A stretch of 64,000 nucleotides of DNA from Leptospira koniambonensis. GTDB lineage: Bacteria; Spirochaetota; Leptospiria; Leptospirales; Leptospiraceae. The stretch spans positions 1,302,001 through 1,366,000 of the forward strand of contig NZ_RQFY01000004.1 in the NCBI RefSeq assembly GCF_004769555.1, read 5' to 3'. Shown here piece by piece: positions 24,449 to 33,079 of the stretch. The notes under the pieces are model-generated. The model saw only the letters and a program-made list of their open reading frames with translations, had not been told where the DNA came from and made no database searches. The position numbers and the translations under genes are program-made. Numbering within the stretch: position 1 is the stretch's first letter; each line of letters starts with the position of its first letter.

Positions 24449-24763
24449 TTACGGTTTGCAGTAAACTTCTACGGTTTTGGTAGTATAGAAGGGGCCGATC
24501 AGCGCATGAATGACTAGGTCTACAAAGCTAGTTTTCATGATCACTTCAGGATGGTTTCTATCACAGCTTGCTTCCATGGGAGCTCCAGTGGGATAGATCC
24601 CGAAAACTGTACTTCCTTGTTTTGCTTTTTTATCGGGGCCTGGAGTTTCCTTTGCCAATGCATAAGGAGTATCTCCACCTTTATGGACCACAGTGGTTGT
24701 ATGGCAGTTCGCGAAAAAACCTAGAACCAAAACTAAGATTAGAATTCTGACTACTTGTAACAT
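24449..24763 (-). CDS. small lipoprotein of operon copy 1 (Bor-like)
   Basis: 104 aa from ATG 24763; GGAG 6 bases upstream fixes the start, and a longer frame has no such site. Signal peptide MLQVVRILILVLVLGFFANC gives a lipid-modified C20. The mature part ends in HALIGPFYTTKTVEVYC, which resembles the lambda Bor outer-membrane lipoprotein family. It is the paralogue of the gene at 31907: both share the CHTT/CHST start, an SSTLFG/GSTVFG segment and GPFYxTKTVxVYC. It overlaps the previous gene by 13 bases. Last gene of the operon. Confidence 0.75.
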   Translation of the reverse strand: MLQVVRILILVLVLGFFANCHTTTVVHKGGDTPYALAKETPGPDKKAKQGSTVFGIYPTGAPMEASCDRNHPEVIMKTSFVDLVIHALIGPFYTTKTVEVYCKP

Positions 24764-25131
24764 TCTATCTCCACTGTTTGAGGGGAATAAATTGCGAGAG
24801 TTATCTGTTCCCAAAATCCATTCCAAAAACTTGTGTATTGATGAACCGATTTCGGTCCATCTGCGCAGTACTTAGAAGTGTCCAATACAAGATTTCCAGG
24901 ATAAAGTCCGAAGAAGTAATAGGTATGTTGGACCTTATGAACTTCTCCCCCTTGTTCCGCTTGAGCTGATCTTAGATCTAAAGCACGTTTACATTCTTTG
25001 GAAGTAGGATAGATCCTACATGCTTCCGGAGGACTTTGAGGATAACGTACCATTGCATGTCTGCAAGATTCTCCGAATCCTAAACTTAAGAATGAGATGG
25101 CGAGTATGGTTAAAATTTTATCTGCGCGCAA
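24751..25131 (-). CDS. small lipoprotein of operon copy 1 (TTG start)
   Basis: 126 aa. The start is a TTG at 25131 preceded by GGGAGGAAGAAG, a near-perfect ribosome-binding site; the paralogue at 32619 has the same arrangement. Signal peptide then lipidated C23 (GFGESCRHAM). Four further cysteines may form disulfides. The family is recognised only through its paralogue: CRHAxVxYP, CRxYxxSKECKxAL, YFFGLYP, KYC..GPKS.HQ and FWEQIT.IYSP. No known function. It overlaps the 161-aa gene upstream by 14 bases. Confidence 0.75.
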   Translation of the reverse strand: MRADKILTILAISFLSLGFGESCRHAMVRYPQSPPEACRIYPTSKECKRALDLRSAQAEQGGEVHKVQHTYYFFGLYPGNLVLDTSKYCADGPKSVHQYTSFWNGFWEQITLAIYSPQTVEIECYK

Positions 25132-25603
25132 CTTCTTCCTCCCAAATTACCGAAGCATAACCAGGGCCATGCACTGCGGCGAATATTCTGTAAGAAAGAA
25201 CTTCCGACGGATCGGAAGATAGATGGTTTAATACCAAGGAATAATCTCCTTTTTCAGGATTGTTGATCTCAAGTTTGCAAGGAGAAAGCTGATTGATCTT
25301 GTCTCCACATTTGATCTTAGAATCGAATAAGATCCCTTTTCGTAATAAAGACACTCCCAAGTCGGGTTTGTCTGTTAGAACTTCTATAATAAGAGTAACT
25401 CTATCTGCCTGTTTGATCCTAAATCTATATTCCCAAGAACCTTCTAGGATTGTTCCGTCAACTTGGGCTTGGAAAGCAGAGGCTTCTGCTTTGGTAACTT
25501 TTTCGAAACGTAATGGCTCATATCTCTGGTCTTCTCTACAATTATAGAGAAGGACCAGAGAGAATAAGCTGAATAGGAAACAGAGGCTTAAGTTCTTTTT
25601 CAT
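25118..25603 (-). CDS. lipoprotein of operon copy 1
   Basis: 161 aa. Signal peptide MKKNLSLCFLFSLFSLVLLYNC with C22 lipidated. The mature part looks like one beta-sandwich domain (EYRFRIKQADRVTLIIEVLTDKPDLGVSLLR, PEKGDYSLVLNHLSSDPSEVLSYRIFAAVHGPG), similar to pre-peptidase C-terminal or other Ig-like folds, but no family is certain. It is the paralogue of the gene at 32606 (FERVxK, SAFQAQVDxTxxxGSWEYxFRxKQxDRV, SYRIFxAxHGPGxASVxWEEExxRR). It overlaps the giant gene upstream by 4 bases. Confidence 0.75.
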   Translation of the reverse strand: MKKNLSLCFLFSLFSLVLLYNCREDQRYEPLRFEKVTKAEASAFQAQVDGTILEGSWEYRFRIKQADRVTLIIEVLTDKPDLGVSLLRKGILFDSKIKCGDKINQLSPCKLEINNPEKGDYSLVLNHLSSDPSEVLSYRIFAAVHGPGYASVIWEEEVARR

Positions 25604-28600
25604 AAGTTCTGCTGTCTGTATACTCTCACAGGAGTATTGTTTTTTCCAACACTCACATAGAGATAATAAACATTGCCAGTGTTTACGGAAACAGCGGAGA
25701 AAATCTGCTGAACGTTGCCAGAATCTGTAAGTCCGTTACCCGCAATCTGGGTCCATGAACTCGATGCAGATCCAGGATCCGCAGTATTGGTGCGATAGAT
25801 CCGGATACCAGCTGGATTATCGAATCCCACATAGAGATATGTTCCGTTCTTAGCTACCATGGTAATGGTTCTATTTGTGGAATCTCCGAAATTGGTGATA
25901 CCAGTTCCATCGTCTCCCACTACAGTCCAATCTCCTGCATCACATTCGCTCGAGTTTCCGGTTGTAGCAGGACTACATTTCCAAAGCTGAGCTCTACGGT
26001 TTGTATCTGTTCCATCGGTACATCCAGTCACTGTTCCTGCCGCGGTGCGGATTCCAGTTGCTTGAGTTGCTTGGACGCAGATGGTTCTGGTCACATACAG
26101 TTTATCGTTAAATTCTGCAAACTGAGCGAATGCTCTATCCGCTGGGATCAGGTCATAGAATTTCGCAAGTTCCAAAGAGAACCAGTTGTTCGTGGTACTG
26201 TTATGCCATTTAGTATTGGTTCTTGGTCCTATCTCTGTCCAATTCGTACAAGTGTCTTTCGAAGAACATGCAGTAGTAGGATTCGAAGAAGTAGAACGAA
26301 TGATTGATCCGTTATGCCCAACAGCATGCAGACCACCGTTTGCAGCATAGATCCTATTCTTGAATGCGATGGAAGAATCTACTCCGATATAATATCCCCA
26401 GTTTGGACTTGCATTTACGACGCCGTTTCCACCAGCGGAAGGTCCACCGAAGTAAGACATATAATCGATACGTATCCTTCTACCATTGCTACCGTCGTAA
26501 GCATCACAGTTGGAGCCCGCAGTACAGAAGCCTGTTGTGCCGGATCCAGTGTCTGAAGTATTGAATGAAATAAATCCGAAGTCAGGAGCATTCAATCCGC
26601 CGCCTGTTCCAGTTCCATCATTACTTGGTTTTGCAAATCCAGGGAATACTCTATCATTCAGAACTGTGATAGAAGAAGTTCCTGCAGTTACAGTTCCGGT
26701 AATGGAACCCATATCGATATATTTATAGTTCAGGTTGGTAGAAGTGTCGTTCGAATAGTAGATATAATCGAAATTATAGTTCGATCCACTCGGAACAGTT
26801 CTTGCTGCCGCGATGAAGATATATGGATTACTAACCAAAGAACCTGTTGTGAAAATTCCCCGTCCACTTTCATTATCGGGACCACAACCATTTGCAAGAG
26901 TTGCATCATTTTGTGTACAACCTGAGTGTCCTAAGGTCACGTAAGGTGGAACTGCAATACTATTCTCTCGAGTGGTCGCGGAGTTGGAACTAACATTAGT
27001 AGCATCAGAGTTCTGACCTGTAGTATCTTTTACGAAGGAGAATTGAACTGATTCAGGGTTAGATCCATCATAAGCGAAACGTAATGCTCCATTACCTGCG
27101 TTGTTTGGTCCTGTATAGATCTTGCTATTAAAGTCAGCAAGGTATCCGAAAGTAGAACCGTTCGGGTCAATTGAAATAGGCCCGTCTCCAAAGTTTACAG
27201 GAGAAGTTCCACAGCCCAAGAAGGAAGCTCTATCCCTTGGAGAGGATTGGATATTTTCAGAATCTCCTGAATCACGGATGGATCCCCAAGAAGTATTATC
27301 GAATCCGTCTCCGTTTACGTTATTCGCTGCCATGATGGTATATTGAGCGCCGGTTTGTAATAAACTATGGGTCACACAAACTTTTGCGGAATCTGCAGTT
27401 GCTCCGCCGCAAACCACACCATCCAGAATTTTAGCAGAACTAACTGTTCCTAGATCTGTGGTTCCCACGAATGCGTAACGGTTTCCACATTCTGCAACGC
27501 TGCTACATTCTGCGGAGCCGCTTACGTTATTACCGGATTTGATCGGTTTGGAGAAGTTGATGATCACAGTGCCAGTGCTTGCGCAAGAAGCAGAACTTAC
27601 TTTTAACTGCTCTTGTCCTACGAAGTCTCCATAGTTCGCACAACCTAAATTGTTTGGAACTCCGGAAAGATCTTGGATCCCACTCTTATTCACAAGTATA
27701 GTGTAGTTGGTTCCGGAAGTTTGAGAAGAAGCCAAGGTGAGAGTATAGATTGCTCCACTTCCGCTTACCGAAGAAACAGAGATATTAGAAGTAGAAGAGA
27801 AGTTACTATTATCCGAACAAGAACCGCTTACTGCAGATGTCAGAGCCAATTTATAATTAGCAGCAGTGGTCGCCTGAGTTGTATTCACAGATTCGGAGAA
27901 TGTTACCCTTACAGTAGTCGGGCTTAAAGAAACCACGTTAGATACAGTCGGAGGAGTAGTATCCAAGAATACCACAGTCAACTGAGTGTTTCCGCTCACT
28001 GAACCACTTGTCGCAGAGATGGTAATAGTTCCAGCAGCAACACCTGTTGCTCTACCATTTGTTCCAGCAGCATTGCTGATAGTGGCCTTGCTTGTATCAG
28101 AAGAAGCCCAGGTAACACTTGTTGTCAAGTTCTGAGTACTTGCATCTGAATAAGTTCCGGTAGCTGTGAAGTCCTTGGTCTGAGTTGTGTACACGTTACT
28201 ATTTGTAGGAGATACCGCAATTGAAACCAGAACCGCAGCTGTTACAGTAAAGTTAGTAGAAGAAGATACTGAACCTAAGGTCGCAGAGATGCTGCTTGTT
28301 CCAACCGCAACCGCAGTTGCCACACCTTCATTTCCACTCGAATTACTGATCGTAGAGGAAGAAGTATTGGAAGAAGCCCAGGTCACTTGAGCTGTGATAT
28401 CCAATGTAGTCGCATCAGAATATACACCGTTTGCGGTGAATGGGGTAGTATATCCTTTTGCCAAACTGGAGTTGGTTGGAGTAATGGAGATACTATCCAG
28501 GACCGCAGCAGTTACAGTAACCGCAGTATCGGTGCTAGTTATTGAGTTATAACTTGCAGAGATTTGAGTGCTTCCTTCTTGAAGAGCAGTCAATTTACCG

Positions 28601-31395
28601 TTTGTTCCAGAAGTATTGCTAACAGTTGCCTTAGTCTGATCGAATGAACTCCAAGTTACCTGAGTTGTTAGATCTGAAGTAGAACTATCAGTATAATGTC
28701 CAGTCGCAGTGAAGTTTTGAGTACGTCCCTTCGCGATACTTAAAGTAGAAGAAGGAGCGATCGTAATACTTGTAAGTGCTGCTGCAGTCACAGTCAATAC
28801 ACTTGCAGGAGAAGTTACTGATCCCAACTTTGCAGTGATATTTGTGGTTCCAGTTGCAAGAGTAGTCGCAAGACCCTTACTTCCTGCAGCATTGCTGATA
28901 GTAGCCTTGCTTGTACTGGAAGAAGTCCAGGTAACTGAAGTAGTTAAATCCTGAGTGCTTGCATCTGTATAAGTTCCAGTCGCAGTAAAGTTCTGAGTAA
29001 GACCTTTTGCAACACTTGGATTTGTAGGATCTACTTGAATAGAAACTAAAGTCGCAGCAGTTACAGTGACGTTCGCGCTTCCGCTAACAGTCCCTAAGGT
29101 AGCAGTGATAATGGATGTTCCCAAAGAACCACTATTAGGAGATGTTAATGTCTTTTTAGGCGCAGCAGTCAATACTCCCAATTGGATGATAGAAGTTTGA
29201 GAACTATCCCAAACCACTTGGTCAGTGATATCTTGAGTGCTTCCATCAGAATAAGTTCCTGTAGCTTCTGCTAGAGTAGAAGTTCCCTTAGCGATAGAAG
29301 AATCCGTGAAGCTTACCTCAATTGAATCAAGCACCGCAGAAGTCACTGTAAATGTGATCGAGTTAGATACAGAGCCTGAAGTGGCAGTGATTGTTGCAGT
29401 TCCCACAGCCACACCTGTGGCTTTTCCTTTGGTTCCGTTTGCGTTACTTACGCCCACTGTGGAATTGCTGGAGCTTGACCATGTAACTAAGGTTGTCAGA
29501 TCCTGAGTGGAATTATCAGAATAAGTTCCAGTTGCACTTAAGTTTTCGGATCTTCCTTTTGCAACACTTGGATTAGAAGGAGTGATGGTGATCGATTGTA
29601 AAACCGCTGCGGTCACAGTAAGTGTGGTAGAAGGAGAAGTAATTGTTCCTAAAGTTGCAGTGATGTTTGTAGTTCCAACTGCAACAGCCGTCGCCTTACC
29701 TTCTGTTCCAGCAGCATTGCTAATAGTAGCCTTACTTGTATCGGAAGAAGCCCAAGTAACTGAGGTAGTCAAGTTCTGAGTAGAACTATCTGTATAAGTT
29801 CCAGTTGCTATAAAGTCTTTGGTTAAACCTTTTGCAACACTTGGATTTGTAGGAGTTACCGCAATAGAAACTAATTTTGCCGCAGTAACAGTAACATCAA
29901 CAGTGCCACTGATACTTCCGGATATTGCAGTGATGGTAGAAGTTCCGAGTGATCCGCTGTTCGGAGAGTTCACTAATTTTTTAGGAGTAGCAGTTAATGT
30001 TCCCAATTGAAGAATAGAAGTAGAAGAGCTGCTCCAAGAAACAGAACCAGTGATATTTTGAGAAGTTCCGTCTGAGTAAACTCCTGTTGCTAAGATGGTG
30101 GTGCTTGTTCCTTTTGCGATAGAGGAATCGTCCGCAGTTAATTGAATGGACTCTAATACAGCAGCAGTTACAGAGAAGGATATGGTTTCTTCTATCCCTC
30201 CTATTTCCGCAGTGATATCTACTGTTCCTACAGCGATCCCTGAGGCTCTACCTTCAAATCCAGTACCGTTATCCACGGTTGCAATAGAATTATTATCGCT
30301 GGACCAAGTTACTTGGTCGGTAATAGTTTCATTATGACCATCTGAGAAAATACCTGTAGCAACCAAGTTTAATGTTCTTCCCTTAGGAGTGCTTGGGCTA
30401 GAAGGAGTGATAGAAATACTTTCTAATACAGCAGCAGTAACTGTGACATCAGTGTTTCCTCCGATTGAACTCAGAGTAGCAGTAATGGTAGAAGTCCCCA
30501 TATCTTCAGTGGATAAAAACCCCTTAGATCCTGAAGTATTGCTGATAGTAGCCACTGCAGTGTCGGAAGAATTCCATGTTACGGAGTTTGTAATATCTTG
30601 ATTAGAATTGTCTGAATAAGTTCCTGTAGCAGTGTACTGCTGATTTTTTCCTAATGCTAGAGACTTGTTAGTAGGAGTTACTGCGATAGAAACCAAAGCA
30701 GCAGAACTAACAGTTAAGGATAAATTAGTGGCATTGAATGAATTATAAGAAGCTTGGATAGAAGTAGTTCCAGCATTTACTGCAGTCACAAGTCCTGCAG
30801 AATCTATAGAAGCAATAGCTGAACTTCCAGTTCCCCATGTAGTATTTGGATCGTTTGTTAGATCTTGGTTTGAACCATCTGCAAAGTTACCTGTTAGAGT
30901 ACATTGTCTTGTGATCCCTTTAGGTAAATTGTCCGTTTGGTTTACACAGGAAATGGAAATTGTGCTTAAAGGAGCCGATGTTACTGAAAGAGCAATTTGT
31001 GCAGTTTTGTTTTCGTAAGTGATGCCGATATTCGCAGCTCCCACTCCTGTTCCTGTTGCCTGCCCACCCGCAGCCATAGAAATAATATTAGTATCGCTGG
31101 TGCTCCATACAGCATCCGCAGTAATATCTTTATGAGTTCCGTTAGAATACGCAGCAGTCGCCACCAAAGACATGCTGGTTGTTTTTGCGAAACTTGAATT
31201 TGGAGAAGAGATCTCTACTCTGCTTAATGTAGGAGTTCCTCCGCCCGGAAGGAACATCATTCCGCCCCCTTTTTTTCCTGCCGCGAGCCCAACAGCTCCC
31301 GTTAGTAAAGGCCAGGCAACACATCCTTGGAAAAGAAGGAAGGAACACGCCAACGCGGCGTAGAATTTTTTGGTGGGGTTGATTCCGGAGCTCAT
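25600..31395 (-). CDS. giant Ig-like (BIG_2) lipoprotein, 12 domains, operon copy 1
   Basis: 1931 aa. Signal peptide with lipobox LLFQGC (C25), so an outer-membrane or surface lipoprotein. Residues 57-1143 hold 12 tandem BIG_2 domains of about 90 aa, each with the core KG...TATGxYSDGSxQDLTxxVTWSSS..ATIS...G.ATGVAxGTTxITA...SLTVTAA. Residues 323-872 are two A-B-C triplets. A C-terminal region of 788 aa follows, starting with a DxTPPTV..VxxLSPTTVRVTFSESV domain (SbsA/Big_5-like) and continuing with Cys- and Gly-rich beta sequence, nearly the same as in the paralogue at 33079. BIG_2 repeats are the fold of the Lig adhesins; a binding role is inference. Confidence 0.9.
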   Translation of the reverse strand: MSSGINPTKKFYAALACSFLLFQGCVAWPLLTGAVGLAAGKKGGGMMFLPGGGTPTLSRVEISSPNSSFAKTTSMSLVATAAYSNGTHKDITADAVWSTSDTNIISMAAGGQATGTGVGAANIGITYENKTAQIALSVTSAPLSTISISCVNQTDNLPKGITRQCTLTGNFADGSNQDLTNDPNTTWGTGSSAIASIDSAGLVTAVNAGTTSIQASYNSFNATNLSLTVSSAALVSIAVTPTNKSLALGKNQQYTATGTYSDNSNQDITNSVTWNSSDTAVATISNTSGSKGFLSTEDMGTSTITATLSSIGGNTDVTVTAAVLESISITPSSPSTPKGRTLNLVATGIFSDGHNETITDQVTWSSDNNSIATVDNGTGFEGRASGIAVGTVDITAEIGGIEETISFSVTAAVLESIQLTADDSSIAKGTSTTILATGVYSDGTSQNITGSVSWSSSSTSILQLGTLTATPKKLVNSPNSGSLGTSTITAISGSISGTVDVTVTAAKLVSIAVTPTNPSVAKGLTKDFIATGTYTDSSTQNLTTSVTWASSDTSKATISNAAGTEGKATAVAVGTTNITATLGTITSPSTTLTVTAAVLQSITITPSNPSVAKGRSENLSATGTYSDNSTQDLTTLVTWSSSSNSTVGVSNANGTKGKATGVAVGTATITATSGSVSNSITFTVTSAVLDSIEVSFTDSSIAKGTSTLAEATGTYSDGSTQDITDQVVWDSSQTSIIQLGVLTAAPKKTLTSPNSGSLGTSIITATLGTVSGSANVTVTAATLVSIQVDPTNPSVAKGLTQNFTATGTYTDASTQDLTTSVTWTSSSTSKATISNAAGSKGLATTLATGTTNITAKLGSVTSPASVLTVTAAALTSITIAPSSTLSIAKGRTQNFTATGHYTDSSTSDLTTQVTWSSFDQTKATVSNTSGTNGKLTALQEGSTQISASYNSITSTDTAVTVTAAVLDSISITPTNSSLAKGYTTPFTANGVYSDATTLDITAQVTWASSNTSSSTISNSSGNEGVATAVAVGTSSISATLGSVSSSTNFTVTAAVLVSIAVSPTNSNVYTTQTKDFTATGTYSDASTQNLTTSVTWASSDTSKATISNAAGTNGRATGVAAGTITISATSGSVSGNTQLTVVFLDTTPPTVSNVVSLSPTTVRVTFSESVNTTQATTAANYKLALTSAVSGSCSDNSNFSSTSNISVSSVSGSGAIYTLTLASSQTSGTNYTILVNKSGIQDLSGVPNNLGCANYGDFVGQEQLKVSSASCASTGTVIINFSKPIKSGNNVSGSAECSSVAECGNRYAFVGTTDLGTVSSAKILDGVVCGGATADSAKVCVTHSLLQTGAQYTIMAANNVNGDGFDNTSWGSIRDSGDSENIQSSPRDRASFLGCGTSPVNFGDGPISIDPNGSTFGYLADFNSKIYTGPNNAGNGALRFAYDGSNPESVQFSFVKDTTGQNSDATNVSSNSATTRENSIAVPPYVTLGHSGCTQNDATLANGCGPDNESGRGIFTTGSLVSNPYIFIAAARTVPSGSNYNFDYIYYSNDTSTNLNYKYIDMGSITGTVTAGTSSITVLNDRVFPGFAKPSNDGTGTGGGLNAPDFGFISFNTSDTGSGTTGFCTAGSNCDAYDGSNGRRIRIDYMSYFGGPSAGGNGVVNASPNWGYYIGVDSSIAFKNRIYAANGGLHAVGHNGSIIRSTSSNPTTACSSKDTCTNWTEIGPRTNTKWHNSTTNNWFSLELAKFYDLIPADRAFAQFAEFNDKLYVTRTICVQATQATGIRTAAGTVTGCTDGTDTNRRAQLWKCSPATTGNSSECDAGDWTVVGDDGTGITNFGDSTNRTITMVAKNGTYLYVGFDNPAGIRIYRTNTADPGSASSSWTQIAGNGLTDSGNVQQIFSAVSVNTGNVYYLYVSVGKNNTPVRVYRQQNL
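28780..30429 (-). repeat. two A-B-C triplets of Ig-like domains in the 1931-aa protein
   Basis: Triplet 1 covers residues 323-597 (29605-30429) and triplet 2 covers 598-872 (28780-29604), 275 residues each. Type A (90 aa) has VLxSIxITPSxPSxxKGR, type B (94 aa) has an inserted QLGxLTAxPKK...SPNSGSLGTS, type C (91 aa) has LVSIxVxPTNPSVAKGLT. The order repeats strictly. Confidence 0.85.
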
Positions 31396-31906
31396 ATATA
31401 TCTCTTTAATTCGACTGTCGCTGTAGATTCTACTATCGACCTAATTCTATCGGACGATACATATCTAACGACTATTTCAAGAAAAAATAAATAATATGGA
31501 TTAGTTTTGTAAGTAAATACTTACTTCGTCCCAAAGATCGGGCGTCGGAGTTCGGCCAATTGCAGAACCTGTTTTATATTACAAAAACATCACTTAAGTG
31601 GTGAGATTTTTATCAGGAGCTAGATACTGCTATTTGCTTCTAAGAACGTTTACTCTCAAAAATTAAAAAATTCGACTAGAGACTCTAAAATATAAATTAA
31701 AAATAAGTAAGTAAATGTACGATTACATTTGGAGATGTAAGATGAAGCATATCTATATCTTTTCCAAGTTAATTTACTAAATTCTTTGACTCAAATTTTA
31801 CACAGATACAAATCTCGCTTCTTCGTTCTGTAATGTAGAACAAATTCGAGATTAGAACTGATTTCGACTAACGTAAGAAAATCGTCAATATCAGTTTATT
31901 ATGTCT
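31396..31906. promoter_or_regulatory. intergenic region between the two lipoprotein operons
   Basis: 511 bp, AT-rich, no gene. It must hold the promoter of operon copy 1. GTAAGTA-AA-TACTTAC (31509-31524) is a dyad with 7-bp arms, and AAATGT...ACATTT (31713-31730) a second with 6-bp arms. I could not place a convincing -35/-10 pair. Confidence 0.45.
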
Positions 31907-32260
31907 CTATTGGCCGAAATTATTTCCGTCTAGGATGCGCAAAGGCCTGCAATAAACGATTACAGTCTTGGTATTGTAGAATGGGCCAATAAAAAAATGT
32001 ATCAAAGAATCTCCGGTGGTGGTGACTAATTTCACTTCCGCAGGAATATTATTCTTACAAATGGCTTCTTCTCTGTTAGAAAGGAAGTAAGTGCCGAATA
32101 ACGTACTACTTTGTTTCAGGTTTTTTTCAGGAAGGGGTGGCTTTTCCTGTTGGGTTAGGGGCAATACATCTGATTTATGCATCAAAACGGTAGAATGGCA
32201 ATAGATCCCGAATAATATCAGGTAGAAAGAGAAACATATTTTTCTTATACAGGATAACAT
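31907..32260 (-). CDS. small lipoprotein of operon copy 2 (Bor-like)
   Basis: 117 aa. GGAG lies 6 bases before ATG 32260, the same spacing as in the copy at 24763. Signal peptide to C21 (FGIYCHST). SSTLFGTYF and FIGPFYNTKTVIVYCRP align with the paralogue. The C-terminus is longer by about 12 residues. It overlaps the upstream gene by 16 bases. Bor-like outer-membrane lipoprotein by resemblance; no function known. Confidence 0.75.
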   Translation of the reverse strand: MLSCIRKICFSFYLILFGIYCHSTVLMHKSDVLPLTQQEKPPLPEKNLKQSSTLFGTYFLSNREEAICKNNIPAEVKLVTTTGDSLIHFFIGPFYNTKTVIVYCRPLRILDGNNFGQ

Positions 32261-32619
32261 TCTATCTCCAGAGTCCTAGGGGAATAGATAAGAAGTGTGA
32301 TTTGTTCCCAAAAAGCATCCGAAAACGACTGGAATTGGTGGGCTGATTTGGGCCCGCTCGGGCAGTATTTTTCCAAATTTACTACTATTTCAGAAGGGTA
32401 GAGTCCGAATAAATAATAGCTCTGATTTACAGAATGGATCGGCCCAGTTTGACCGGTATGATTTGCTCTTTCTTCCAAAGCTAATTTGCATTCTTTAGAG
32501 CCTTGGTACAATCTACAAGGTTCTGGAACCTTTTGAGGATAACTCACCCATGCATGCCTACAGCCGATGGAGAAACAGAAGGTTAATAAAATAATAATAT
32601 ATGTTTTAACGGCGTACAA
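32245..32619 (-). CDS. small lipoprotein of operon copy 2 (TTG start)
   Basis: 124 aa from a TTG at 32619, preceded by GGGAGGAAGAAA. The open frame continues up to 32670, but that part overlaps the previous gene and has no ribosome-binding site, while the paralogue at 25131 starts at the matching TTG. Signal peptide with lipobox FSIGC (C20). Conserved with the paralogue at CRHAWVSYP, CRLYQGSKECKLAL, YLFGLYP, SAHQFQSF and FWEQITLLIYSP. Confidence 0.75.
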   Translation of the reverse strand: MYAVKTYIIILLTFCFSIGCRHAWVSYPQKVPEPCRLYQGSKECKLALEERANHTGQTGPIHSVNQSYYLFGLYPSEIVVNLEKYCPSGPKSAHQFQSFSDAFWEQITLLIYSPRTLEIECYPV

Positions 32620-33079
32620 TTTCTTCCTCCCAAGCGACAGAAGCAAATCCAGGTCCGTGAATTGCCCCAAAAATCCTATAAGCTACTGGACCAGAGTTTT
32701 CTTTTCCGGTTAGATCCAATACCAGAGAATATTCACCTTCTTCTGGATTAGAGATCTCTAATTTACAAAACTTTTTCTTTTCATAAGAACGAGGGCAGTG
32801 ATAAATTTTTGGAAATAGAAAACGGTCTCGTACTAGTTTGATAGAAAGTCCTTCTTTTGCAGAGTGAATATCCAATACTAAATTGACTCGATCCACTTGT
32901 TTGAGCCTAAACTTGTATTCCCAACTTCCCGAGACTAAAGTGCTGTCAACTTGTGCTTGAAAAACAGAAGAGCCATCCTTCTGGACTCTTTCGAATCTTA
33001 AGGGTTCCGATCTTCCTATATTGGTGCAGGATGTTAGGAGGATCAGAAAGTATATGAGAAAAATTAGATACTTCTTCAT
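32606..33079 (-). CDS. lipoprotein of operon copy 2
   Basis: 157 aa. Signal peptide MKKYLIFLIYFLILLTSC with C18. The mature beta-rich domain is clearly paralogous to the 161-aa protein at 25118, with SVFQAQVDSTLVSGSWEYKF and YRIFGAIHGPGFASVAWEEE conserved. It begins on the last base of the giant gene (overlap 1 base) and overlaps the next gene by 14 bases, so translation through the operon appears coupled. Confidence 0.75.
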   Translation of the reverse strand: MKKYLIFLIYFLILLTSCTNIGRSEPLRFERVQKDGSSVFQAQVDSTLVSGSWEYKFRLKQVDRVNLVLDIHSAKEGLSIKLVRDRFLFPKIYHCPRSYEKKKFCKLEISNPEEGEYSLVLDLTGKENSGPVAYRIFGAIHGPGFASVAWEEEIVRR

